A stretch of DNA of 64,000 nucleotides, from positions 5,285,001 through 5,349,000 of the forward strand of contig NC_065573.1 of assembly GCF_937616625.2 (NCBI RefSeq). The letters are read 5' to 3'. Source of the stretch: Mercurialis annua. Taxonomy: Eukaryota > Streptophyta > Magnoliopsida > Malpighiales > Euphorbiaceae. Position 1 is the first letter of the stretch. Every line of letters starts with the position of its first letter. A program made the position numbers and the translations under genes. A model generated the notes under the pieces. That model was not told where the DNA came from and did not search any database. It saw only the letters and a program-made list of their open reading frames with translations. Shown here piece after piece: positions 22,096 through 32,653 of this stretch.

Positions 22096-22861
22096 ATGAA
22101 CTCTAAGGTATGTACCATCTTTCACTTTGAATTTCTCTTTTCAAAATTAGGTACTAATTGTTGTAGTTTTTGTGCAATTGATGATTAGAGATTGTTTTGA
22201 TAGAAATAAGAGTGATTACCCATTAGTTAAAATGTGCTTTGATTGCTTTAATTATTTAGAACTTGTAAATTTCACTTAGAACCCAAGGAAACCAAAATTG
22301 GGGGAATTGGCAATTTGGCAAAATAAGTGTAATTCAATGCTTTGCATAACATATTGTTAAGATGTAGGAGTAATTACACACTAATATCTCATTTATACTT
22401 GTTAATTAACATAGTTAACATAGTTATGCGTTGTGTGAATTTGATGTTGTAAATTGGATAGAAGGTGTTAGACTTTGTAAGTTGTGATTGTGTTGGAATG
22501 ATTGTTATAACTTTTGTAGGTGACCATGAAGCAAAAAGCGACCGCTAGATCTTCCAAGGAGCCGCAAGCAAAGAAGGATAAGACTAACCCCATCACACTT
22601 GAGAAGGGCACTAGTGATAATCCCATTTTCATTAGCGACGATATTGAAGATGACAAGAGAAAGGTGCCGCGTCAATTCCTCACGGATGATGAGATCTCAG
22701 AGTTGGAGAACCTTGAGGAGATAGACTATCCTCCGGAGATAGATGACAGTTGGTGTGAGTTAGTCCGTGGTAGAGGACGTCCTATGTTCGCAAGGCAAGG
22801 CAAAGTTGGACGTCCTCGGAAACTATATTGCCGGGTTTGGAAGCCGTCGCCTTGTGGATGA
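22096..22861 (+). CDS. Accessory ORF B of the Athila-like element, probably spliced
   Basis: The main frame is 22520-22861. An ATG exon at 22096-22107 (MNSK) ends in AAG/GTATGT, and 22520 follows a T-rich TTTTGTAG acceptor. Joining them keeps frame and gives a protein of about 117 residues starting MNSKVTMKQKATAR. Without splicing, translation could begin at the ATG at 22526. The protein has a Lys-rich start, DNPIFISDDIEDD, an acidic middle (DDEISELENLEEIDYPPEIDD) and a basic tail with CELVRGRGRP, GKVGRPRKLYC and VWK. RGRGRP and GRPRK resemble AT-hook cores. The tail is clearly related to that of ORF A. The frame is intact although pol is not. Role unknown. Confidence 0.55.
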
Positions 22862-24770
22862 AGGGAAGTTGGATATTTTGGAAAGGAATCAATTTGCATA
22901 TAGGGCTTTAGTTTGATTGAATTATTAGGTCATCTTACAATTTTCATTTGCCCCTTTTAGATTTCTTTGTTATTTTATTTTTCGGTTTAGTTTAAACGGT
23001 TGCTTTTATATTTTTGTTATCCATCCCAACGCTACTTGCGAAGGACTTTGGAAATCGGAGAAAATGGAGCAGCTTGCAACCACTTGTGGAGCAATTTTCG
23101 CCGTCTCGTCAAAAAGAGAAGCAATTTTAATTTTTTATTATTACTCTTCTTTCATTTGTTTTGCACTTTCTCATACATTGAGGACAATGCATCATTCTAG
23201 TAAGGGGGTGGGAAAAGAAAAAATCATAATAATAAAAAATTTAAAAAACAAAAAATTTAAAATAAAAAATATATATTTTATATATATATAATTTTAGTTT
23301 AAATTATGGTTAAAAATAGTGTGAGGAGGAAAAATCAAAGAAAAATGTGAACAGAAAAATAAATAAAGTTTTGGCTTGAAATTTTAAATATTTGTCAAAT
23401 AATTAGTTTCAAACTTTGAATAAATATAAGTGCGGTTTTCAATTCTAACAATAGTTAATGATGCTCGACAAATAAAAATGTTAATTTTATGACATGATTC
23501 GATAGGATTAGGGTGAATTCAATATCTAGCCTTTAGTAACCACTGAAACTCGATTGAAGAACTTGATGTGGAATCATGACATGTTTGCTTTTTATCAAAA
23601 ATTGAGTCATTTTCGAACTTTTTGCAAATTTTGGCATGATTTGTAATACTTAAGTAAATGGAAAAACACAACATTATTTTTGAGAGTTCCAGCCTAATTT
23701 CTTGTTGTGAGAATTGATTAACATGCTGCATTTCTAGAACTTGCTCAGTGTTCGTTCAAAGTTACACGGTTGACTTTTTGAAATTTAGATGAACTTGGCA
23801 TTTAGGTATACACAATTCATTTTAAACCACTTAAATAGCCTACCCTTCACCCATTAGATTACACAAATTTTGAACCTCAACCTTTTTCTTGATTTTCACC
23901 CCACATTTCACATCTTTTACCCGTCAAACCTCTACCTCTTTCAAACACCTCAACTTGATTTGATCAACAAGAATTGAAGAAAAGCGTGATTTTAGCTTGA
24001 TGATAAAAAAAAAGTGAACAAATGCCTTAAAAAGAAAATAAATGCCTTTCAATAAAAGAAAAGATGCAAGAAAAAGCAAGAAAAGGAAAAGAAAATCAAA
24101 AGAAAAAGAAAAAGGCAAATAAAAAGAAAAGAAAGTTCACTTGTTCAAAGAAAAATTCCAAACTAGTCCACTATTTTACACTTCAAAGAAAAGTTGATTC
24201 AAGTCAAGTTATTTCAAAAATTCAAAAAAAAAAAATTATTACCTATTTTTGCTTTTAACCCCATCAAACCAAAAAATAAAGACCAAGTGATTTTTGTCGA
24301 AAACCGAGCCAAGTAGCGGAGTCCGGAACTATGAGCAAGCCTATGGTAAATTCGCATATTTTCAATTGAGAGATATTGTTGATTTCACACCTCAAACACA
24401 TGAGTGTCGGAGTGAAAACTTGTGAGGAATTAATGCCATTTGCTTATTTATTATGAGTTATTGACATGATTTCCTAAGTAATAAAATTGACTACTTTTCA
24501 CATATCCCGCAAACGATGGTGATTCATTAGTGGTATTCGGTGTTGCATAAGCTAGAATGATACTATTCTTAGTGTTATCGGATTATGTCATTCTGTTTTC
24601 ATCCATCATTTGTCTGTATCATTAATGGTTGTTGGTTTAGAAAATCTCACTTAGTTGATTCATTAGTTTGGTAAATTAATTGTTGACTTGTATTTAACAT
24701 GTTTCGAGCCAGGGTTAGTTATAGTTAGGGCAAGATTCATGTTTTGCTTGAGGACAAACAAAGCTTTAGT
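22862..24770 (+). other. Non-coding 3' region of the Athila-like element
   Basis: AT-rich. 23171-23215 (TTGAGGACAATGCATC followed by a G-rich AAGGGGGTGGG) resembles the sequence just before the 3' LTR (24748-24780). 23990-24140 is a purine-rich AAGAAAAAG tract. Short frames here do not look coding. Confidence 0.6.
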
Positions 24771-24781
24771 GTGAGGAGGTT
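24771..24781 (+). promoter_or_regulatory. Polypurine tract
   Basis: GTGAGGAGG directly before the 3' LTR start TGATAAGC at 24782; expected plus-strand priming site. Confidence 0.75.
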
Positions 24782-25239
24782 TGATAAGCTATTATTTTAC
24801 GTAGTTTTTATAGCATTTATTCGTCAGTTTTCAGTACTTATTAGTAAAATAAAAGCTCAAATAGTTAGGATTTTGTGTTCTGCAGTTTTTAAGAATAAAT
24901 ATTAAATCTTATCATTTTTGGGGTATTTACAATTAAAACAGGATCAAATAGTCAAAGTCAGAAGAATTCAGAAAAACGGAGCCAAACCCAAGCCCAACCG
25001 GTTCGATTTGAATCGAACCGGTCAAGACCCAAAGGAAGGCAGGTCGGCCGGCCTTCAGCCGGCCCACGACATCAGGCCGATCAAGGGCCAGTTGACACCT
25101 GGATATGCGCAAAAATGTGTTCGCATTGGAATAAGGCAACGAAATTCTGAAGTTATCACATCGGACCTTCCATAATCAGCAGAATATTGCATTCACACTC
25201 AAGAGAGTGCTCTTTCTTGACTTGCACACAAAGAAGTGG
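24782..25239 (+). repeat. 3' LTR of the Athila-like element, truncated
   Basis: Matches the first 458 bp of the 5' LTR up to AAAGAAGTGG, where GHR1-like coding sequence begins abruptly. It retains a perfect 12-bp palindrome pair (24997-25008 and 25011-25022) and hairpin module 6 (25044-25096). Confidence 0.9.
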
Positions 25240-26753
25240 TCCATCCAACTGGTTGGAACTAAGATCTAGGACTTGAAGCTGTGGATGTTGAGAAACAGCT
25301 TTTGGAAGAGAACTAGTAAAATAATTATGGGAGAGGTTGAGATAATTTAAGCGCAAAAATTGCGGGACCACTTCAGGAAATGCACCCGTCAAACGATTCT
25401 GGCTAAGATCAAGGTTTTCAATATTCCCCACTTGATTATCTTGGTTAGATTTCCTTCAAATTGGTTGTTTGACCGATCAAGCACAGCACAACTTCCTGTC
25501 ACTAAAGGAAGTTCGCCAGTAAGCCCATTGGATGAGAGATCAAGGACGCGTAATGTTATTGACAATATCATACTTATTGGTCCTGCAATATGAAAATTAG
25601 AGTTTCAGGACAAAGCGAACTGCCAAAAAGGAGCGAATCAGAGCACAAGGACATTGAAATACAAGTAATCATTTAGCAAGAAGCTAAATAAAAATTAAAG
25701 AGATACCTGAGAGATTGTTGGCACTCAAATCCAATTCAGTTAAAAGTGATGAATATCCTTTCAGTAAATCATTAGGAACAGACCCTGAAAACAAGTTATT
25801 GCGGAGCCTCAGGACTTGAAGTTGATAAGCAAAATCAAATCCAGGCAAGTCCCCGGAATGATGATTGTATCTCAAGTCCAAAATCTTCAAGCTTGCACAT
25901 AAGCGCACATCCGCCAGCAATGATCCAGTGAGCTGGTTGTGGCTGAGATTCAGGTGCTTAATGCTTTCAGAAATACCCAGCAACAACTTCTCAGGACTAG
26001 AGCTGACCAGCATATTCACACTCAAATCAACATAGCTGACATTAGTAAGAAGAAAAAACTTCCCATCTAGATGGCCATCAAACTTATTCCCATGCAAGTC
26101 GAGCACTTGTAGACCAGAAATGAGCTCAAAACCCCTTGGAATTCTCTTAATCAACCTATTGAAAGAATGATTCAAATATAGCAGGTTATTCATCTCAGTC
26201 ATAGTGGTTGGCAGTGACCCAGAAAAGGAATTGCGACTCAAGTCCACAAACTGGACCGATACAAGTCCAGAAAAAGAATCTGGAATTGAGCCAGAAAAGT
26301 TATTACAAACTAAGGAGAAGTTCTTTAAGCTCCCTAATTTAACAAACCCATTTGGTAAAGTAAACGAAAATAGATTGTTAGACACGTCCAAGAACTCGAG
26401 GCTTCTGAAGCTGACAATATTGTCCGGAAGCTTGCCTGTCAAAAAGTTATTTTCCATGGACAACTTGCAAGCTGTGTAAGGTTTGCAAACATACTCAGAT
26501 CACCATCAGCCAAAAGACCCAAGTTATCAGAACAACTGCAGCAACATTTCCACCGTTACAGACAATACCATTCCAAGAAGACGGTCATCCATCAAAATCA
26601 ATGGACTCCTCCTTCCAAGATTGAAGGACATAACCCGAGGGTCATGCTTCATACCCTTCTTAAATTCAAGCAATTGTAAATGCCTGGTGAAGGGAGTTGG
26701 CCCATAGCGGAAAATAAGAACAAGGATAACACTAAAACCCTAAAAAGCTTCAT
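25240..26753 (-). pseudogene. GHR1-like LRR receptor-like kinase, 5' part (signal peptide and LRRs)
   Basis: Reads leftwards from ATG at 26753: a hydrophobic start (MKLFRVLVLSLFLFSAMGQLP) and an LRR N-terminal cap region whose frame is shifted, with the Cys of the GCPSSWNG-type motif changed to a stop (about 26588). From 26463 come about ten LRRs (LTGKLPDNIVSFRSLEFLDV, NNFSGSIPDSFSGL, LDLHGNKFDG, LNLSHNQLTGSL), an intron from 25705 to about 25583 (GTATCT donor, TATTGCAG acceptor), then LSSNGLTGELPLVTG, LDLSQNRLTGAFPE and LDLSSNQLDGPL at the junction. A small intron in the 5' UTR (26856-26761) fits. Compared with Arabidopsis GHR1 as I remember it, roughly 80-90 residues (three or four LRRs) are absent between this half and the half at 12272. 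Confidence 0.85.
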
Positions 26754-28059
26754 TGTGACCCTACAGAAAAATAAACCTTTCAACTATGTAATCAGTGATA
26801 TGATATCTAATACCATTGAATAGAATAAGACGCAGAAAAGGCTACGTGATACTTACTAAATTTGCTGAAATTACAGCTTCTATAAGAGACGGATTGATTC
26901 AGCTTCGAAACTTGAGAAAGATGCAGCTTGAAAAGAGGAACTTGTTTCAAGCACGAAAAATGAGCCAAGTCATTAAATAGCTATAAAATGGAACAGCACA
27001 ACAAACTGCTCCCCCATGGAAGTCAAGAGATAAAATACAATCATTCCATCACCAAGATCTTAAAGTAATGGGTTTTAACATTTTGTATCAAAAAGTAAAA
27101 AAGAAAGATAGCGGTCAATGTGATTTACTTTTTGCTGGGTAAAAGTGTAGAAAAATTAGTGATTTACCCGCCAAAAGAGAGATTCTTGATTTGCTTCGCT
27201 TCCTTCACTTTGTTGTGGACGTCAAATAATTTATCAAATGTACTTTAAAAAGAAAATTATCAAACCACCGCTAATCAACAAAAACCAAACCTCCTATATT
27301 GGTGTGTGCATGGTTGTAGGTTTTGTATTTCGCCGTCCCAACAAAGTCCGTTAACCAAAATTTTAAATTACTACAAAGCATACATGTATAACATTCTGAT
27401 TATGGTAACCAAAGTTGCAAATTCCAACTTTGGGATATAAAATATTACGGGCTGTATCTAAAATGCAGGACAAAGCAATATTTGATGTATAAAGTTAATT
27501 AGGGTTAATTATGTTAAATTAGCTATTCCGTCCAGTTTCACGACCTTGGATCAATTTTAGTATTTATGACAAATTGAGGGGGTGAATTGATCCTTTGTTT
27601 ATATATATATATACACATTAATGATAATAGTATAAAATTAATATTTGAAAATTTTATTTTTATGTCAGAGACGAGTAGAGTGGATGGGAAGACTAGATTC
27701 AGCTGCCACTCTACTTTAGCGTAGAAGTGTACCAAAATAAAAGTATAGGTCAGAGTGAGACAGGTGAAAGTACAAACAGGCGCATGCTCCATTAGAAAAA
27801 ATGACAAAAGAAATCAATGTTAACACAATCGAACAACCTTTCCAGTTGCATTCACTCAGGCCTGAGCTTGACCAACAAGTTATTACTAAATTTAGCTTCT
27901 TCTTTTTTTGATACCCTAAATTTAGCTTTTTCATTTGCATTAAAACATGAAAATGTTTGCTGAACTTATAGATTTAGGCGGAGCCTCAAATTCAATTCAG
28001 GTGGGGCGGTATTATGTTTAGTCCAAGGTCGAAAATAATTTTAGACCCAATGGATCATA
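26754..28059. other. Upstream region of receptor pseudogene and AT-rich intergenic DNA
   Basis: Contains the probable 5' UTR intron (26761-26856) and former promoter of the GHR1-like gene. A TA repeat lies at 27600-27614. No other gene is supported. Confidence 0.5.
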
Positions 28060-28640
28060 AGACTAAGGCGTCCCACGATTCAATACTTACAGGACTATGA
28101 GCTCCCAATTACAATAACATCACAAGCTTCCTATTAGTTAAAAATCATGGGACTACAGATTCTCATTATTCAAGTACTCAGGGACAACAGATTCCCACAA
28201 TTAAAGAACTCAAGGACTACGGCTTCCCACAAACCAGAGGATCCCTGGACTACAGCTTTTCACAAACCAAAGGATCACGGGACTACAGCTTCCCACTAGC
28301 AAGGCAATAGTAAGGGCATAAGATTTCCTCAATCAAAAAGTATAGGACTACGGTTTCCCACCATCCAAACATCACGGGACTACGGGCCCCCACTGTTCAA
28401 ATACTCAGGGACTACGTGTTGCCGAGTATGGCAACATCTCGGGACTGACGCTTCTTATAATTCAATCGTCAAGGGACTACGGGCTCCCGATTATGGCAGC
28501 ATCTCGGGACTAAGGCTTTCTATAATTCAATCGTCACGGGACTACAGTCTCCCGATTATGGCAACATCTCAAGACTGAGACTTCCCGCAATTTAATCGTC
28601 ACGAGAATACGGGCTCCTAAACCCAACAATAAATGACGGG
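28060..28640. repeat. About 33-bp minisatellite (65-bp double unit at its right end)
   Basis: The core GGGACTACGGGCTCCC recurs roughly every 32-36 bases. In the right part the alternating forms GGGACTACGGGCTCC and CGGGACTAAGGCTT give a clean 65-bp period (28473, 28538). The left copies are more degenerate. Confidence 0.8.
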
Positions 28641-29119
28641 TTGATTCTAGAAGAAGAAAAAGAATCAGATCACTTTTTGGATACCAGAAACTTAAACAGT
28701 CGTCCGGAACGCGAAGCAACGATGCATATTGGCAAGCAAAGTATCCTCGCGTAGGAAACAACGTACTAACATACAAAAAGTCGCTACAAGGGACATAATC
28801 CTACTCGTCAAAATCCCAGTCCTACACCAGTGTCTCAAAATGTCCATCATTGCTTCCGGAGAACTCATCATCAGCATCGTCGTCGCGCCAGGCATGTACA
28901 CCGTTAAAAGAAGAAGCAAGGTCTCCACAATCACAACGGGCTTCAATTCCACGACCTCCGACACGGAAGTCATATTAGCTACCGCTAGGAAATCCAAATA
29001 GAATATCAGCTCCACTATCAGCAGGAGCCAACTCCGCCCGCTACAACTTACGGCCCAGATCGTCCATGCAGTACTACAATAAACCAGAGAGCAGTCAGAG
29101 CTAAAAATTGCATACATGT
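28641..29119. other. Left flank of LTR element, no gene
   Basis: Unique-looking DNA of balanced composition. Short open frames on both strands do not resemble known proteins. Confidence 0.5.
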
Positions 29120-30134
29120 TGTTACTGGCGTTTTGCGTTTGTGAAAATAACAGTAACAACAAGTGTGTGCAAAAATACGGGCGTTCCAGGAAGCAGATTC
29201 CAATTGTGAACTTAACTTCTTAAAACAAGCGATTGGGGCTTGGTTAACCTTATTACATGTACTCCAATCAAGAAATGCTAAAACAAAGAAATTCAACTGT
29301 AAATATGTTTACTAATTGAATAAAACAAAAGTACAGGTTTTAGAGTAAAAAATGCAGAAGTTCAACCGTAAAGTTCTTTACTTATTGAAAAAATTGAATT
29401 GCTGAGATTTGATGTTTTTTGCCTTTGGGCTGGTTTTTTGTGGAATTTGATTGGGGGTTGCAAACTTACTGCTCTTCTCTTATTTATAGCCTTTTTTATT
29501 TGTGAAAACTGTCGCTTCTTTCAACTGCACACGTTCTTCTCCACCTTTAAGAAACTGTAAATTGTGTCTCTTAACTGTTGCTACTCAAAAGAACGTGCTT
29601 TTTAACTTTTATTCTTCAGACAAAAATATTCTTAGGCTCTTGGCCATTTAAACTTAATTTAATGGGCATCTTAAATATGAGCTTAATCTTCTGACAACGA
29701 ACTTGGGCCTTCTGAATCTTCTGAATTAGGAGTCAACCTCTGAAATCAACTTCTGCAGTCAACTTCTAGAAATTAAGTGAAATCAACCTCTGAAAATTAA
29801 CTTCTAGAGTCAACCTCTGAAATTAAACTTCTGGAGTCAAATGGAATCAACCTCTGGAATTAATTTCTAGAAATTAACTTCTGGAATCAAACTTTGAAAT
29901 TAAACTTCTGGAGTCAAATAGAGTCAACATCTGGAATCAACTTCTGAAAATTAACTTCTGGAGTCAACTGGAGTTAACCTCTGGAATCAACTTCTGAAAA
30001 TTAACTTATGGAGCCAACCTCTGAAATTAAACATCCAACCTCTGGCCAATTTTTTCCATTAACTTTTTTTATCTTTTGAAAAAGAATATGGGCTTTATGT
30101 CCTTTTAGCCATATTTTTTATTTTAGTGCAAACA
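29120..30134 (-). repeat. 3' LTR of the minus-strand element
   Basis: Direct repeat of 34056-35071 over its whole length. Contains a TATAAATA box on the minus strand (29481-29488) and a minisatellite of TCAACCTCTGGA words (29728-30045). Confidence 0.9.
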
Positions 30135-30959
30135 ATGTCCCTTATTTAATAGGCTTTTTAGGAATAAATTCATTTATATGTATTCTTTTCGCCAAAACTA
30201 AAAACATTTAGCTTTCACCATGGTTAGGGCTAAGGTTTTATTTTCTGAAATTGATAAGGATTTTTAGAGGTGTGCAAATTCTTTAGAAATCATCATTTCA
30301 AAAATTTCAAAAATAGACAAGTCCAAAAGGTGAAAGGGTTTTAGAAAATCAAAAAAATTCAAATTCATCTTCTTCCCCAAAAACCATGGCACAAAACCCT
30401 AATACTCCAAAAATTAAAATTGATCCACCTCTTCCTTCATTATCAATTGGTAAAGAATGAATTTAAGAGAAGGATGAAGGACCGGCCATCTTCCCATCGT
30501 CGGCACCCAGCAGCCCCACGGCGAAAGATCCAGCGACCAACGACCCAGCTGCTCCAGCCGTCGTCTCCAACTCGCCCGGTCCGGTCCAGCAGCCGTCCGT
30601 CGTTTCCCTTCGGCAACAATAGTCTTTGGCGGCAATGGTGAGCAGCTCAGTGCCGTCGTCAAGCCGCTTTCCCCCAACAGCAGCGTATGCAAACTTTTCT
30701 TCGGCAGCAGCTCTTCCTGCAGCCGGCAGTTCACAACAGCTCCCTTCTTCTTAAAGCTTCCCTCCGCCTGGTTCTAGCAGCTATACAGCTTCTCTTCCTA
30801 ACGCCAGCCAGCAGCAGCTCACAGCCGCCAGGAGTCCGACCGACAACAGTAGTCTTGCGACCAGCAACAACAGCAGATAAGACAGCGTACTCGAGCAGCA
30901 GGTAAGTCCTTTTTCTCTTCTTTTTTTTAATTTACTTTCATTAATATGTTTCTGGACAT

Positions 30960-31110
30960 TTTGGCCAACCTCTGAAATCAACCTCTGGCCAAACCTTTAG
31001 AGTCAACCTCTTGCCAAACTTTTAGAGTTGGCCAAACCTTTAGAGTCGACCTCTGGCCAAACCTCTGGAGTTCGCTTCTGGCCAAATCTCTTGAGTTAGC
31101 TTCTGGCCAA
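30960..31110. repeat. TCAACCTCTGGCCAAACC minisatellite block
   Basis: Repeats of CAACCTCTGGCCAAACCT with variants such as CTTTAGAGTC; related to the blocks inside the LTRs. Confidence 0.8.
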
Positions 31111-31892
31111 TTAATCACTGTCTAATAGCCTTTCTAACTCTTGATAAGAACGTGGGTTAAAAATTTATATTTATATTTTTAATTTTAATTTTTGTTAAAC
31201 CATAGGGATTTCCTTTGGCTTTTCTTTATATATCAGGACATGTTTTCTCACACGGCCTTTTGGCCATTACTTGCTTGTTGTGACACAGACACTTTCACAT
31301 ATCCACTTGTACACGCATTGCATTACAGGGACGCCATATAGGTACTTTTTGAACTTCAATTTCAAATGTCTTGGTGTGAAGATGGCTCTCCCGCCATTTA
31401 TTTATTATTTGTGTTCCACACCAAGATTCACATGCAGGTACAGCCATGCATTGCATTCACTATATACTTGTTTAGTAATGTGATGTCCATACCAGAGTTT
31501 GTTACACGAATAATGCACATGTGTCACTTACAGCCATGCCTTTGCATTTATGTGGCCGTTTTTGTTGTTGAATTTTCTTTTGAATTTTTAGCTTAGGTAG
31601 CCAAACAATAGTTCAGAAGTCTAAGAAAAATAGAGATCCTTTGGCCTACTTTCAATAGGGAATTCATAGTAGGATAGCGGAAAAGATGAACTAAAGTTTT
31701 TAAAGGTCAACCATTCATTGGCTATCACATATCCCTTCCCCTCTCCCATAAAGGCTTCTATAAATACTTCTTGTTAGATGAGTTTTTACAGAGTCCATTT
31801 GAGGTGTCTTGAATGGTCCTTTCCAGTAAGTGACCATTTTCCAAACTTTCCATTTTTATTTCCAAGTGGTTACACTATTTTCTATGCCAACT

Positions 31893-32035
31893 AAAATTAA
31901 CCTCTAGAGTCAACCTCTAGAGTCAACTTTTGAAATTAACCTCTAGAGTCAACGTCTGGAGTCAACCTCTGAAATCAAACTTCTGGAATCAACTTCTAGA
32001 ATCGACTTCTAAAATTAACTTCCTAGAGTCAACTA
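31893..32035. repeat. TCAACCTCTAGAG minisatellite block
   Basis: Tandem words of 14-16 bases (AACCTCTAGAGTC, AACTTCTGGAATC) matching those in the LTRs. Confidence 0.8.
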
Positions 32036-32329
32036 GTCATAGCCTCTTATTTCTAGAAGAATTGTTAAAGGCCAGTTTAGCTAAGATAGCCAAACTTTTA
32101 GAACTTCAAATATCAAAAATGGCTAAAAGCCATCACATTACAACTTGTGTCAAAATGGAAATTTAAAAAAAAAAAAAGTAGTGCTTAGCCAAAACAGCCA
32201 AACTCCTAAGACTTTAATAATATACTTGGCTAGAAGCCATCATGTTACAACTCATGTATTGACATTTCTAAAACACACTTGCATAATCTGCGGTACATGT
32301 ATGGCTAAAAGCCATTAAGTCATTTCCAA

Positions 32330-32600
32330 ATTGTATTTCTCCCATATGGTGGGATTGTACTTCTTCAAGTATTTTCCATTGAATAATTTTTAATAAGGTT
32401 CACCTTCTAGACTTGATAGCATGTATGCGTTCCCCTTCATCACCTTGTGGACCAAGAATGGTCCTTCCCAGACCATTTCCCATATTCTCTGTCTTTCGTA
32501 CCAGAGGGTAAGATCAATTTCCATACTAGCTAATCTTCTTGAAATGTTACTTCGGCATCAAGAACCTCTGCCGAATTGCTCTCCTCCATAATATGCTGCA
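32330..32600 (-). pseudogene. Integrase C-terminal remnant
   Basis: On the minus strand: LVWKLILPSGTKDREYGKW, then WSGKDHSW in a frame close to the usual NWEGP part, and finally NGKYLKKYNPTIWEKYN across frameshifts. This is the usual tail of plant gypsy integrases (VWKxxLPxGTKD...NGKYLKKYYPSxW). It lies directly after gag, which shows that most of pol was lost by internal deletion. Confidence 0.6.
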
Positions 32601-32653
32601 TACGTTCCATCAAACTTACAGATGCATCTCCTACAAACTTACTAGAGGTGAGC

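Larger units (their letters stand above)
12273..25239 (+). mobile_element. Athila-like Ty3/gypsy retrotransposon, truncated at its 3' LTR
   Basis: Order: 5' LTR (12273-14148), tRNA-Asp-type primer site, gag, protease, reverse transcriptase, RNase H, integrase, two extra ORFs, polypurine tract, and 458 bp of 3' LTR. Gag sequence (GxCxxCGD-like knuckle region followed by YSNTYNPGWRNHPNFSW), the DLGAS protease motif and the order RT-RH-INT place it with the Athila side of Ty3/gypsy. All major frames carry stops or frameshifts, so it is dead. It interrupts the GHR1-like gene. No 5-bp target duplication is found because the right end is missing: the 3' LTR stops after 458 of about 1876 bases. By hand count the two LTR copies differ at about 40 of 458 positions. 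Confidence 0.9.
30135..32329. other. Non-coding 3' region of the minus-strand LTR element
   Basis: Includes a GC-rich, CAG/CAGC-rich stretch at 30480-30900 that ends in a splice-donor-like CAG/GTAAGT on the plus strand, and two more blocks of the TCAACCTCTGGA minisatellite (30960-31110, 31893-32035). Open frames here look like by-products of biased composition. I cannot name a gene. Confidence 0.5.

Noticed and set aside
30414..30981. Open frames in the GC-rich CAG-rich stretch, and a CAG/GTAAGT donor at about 30900
   Set aside because: Low-complexity composition explains the frames. No acceptor, homologous protein or continuous gene model could be found.
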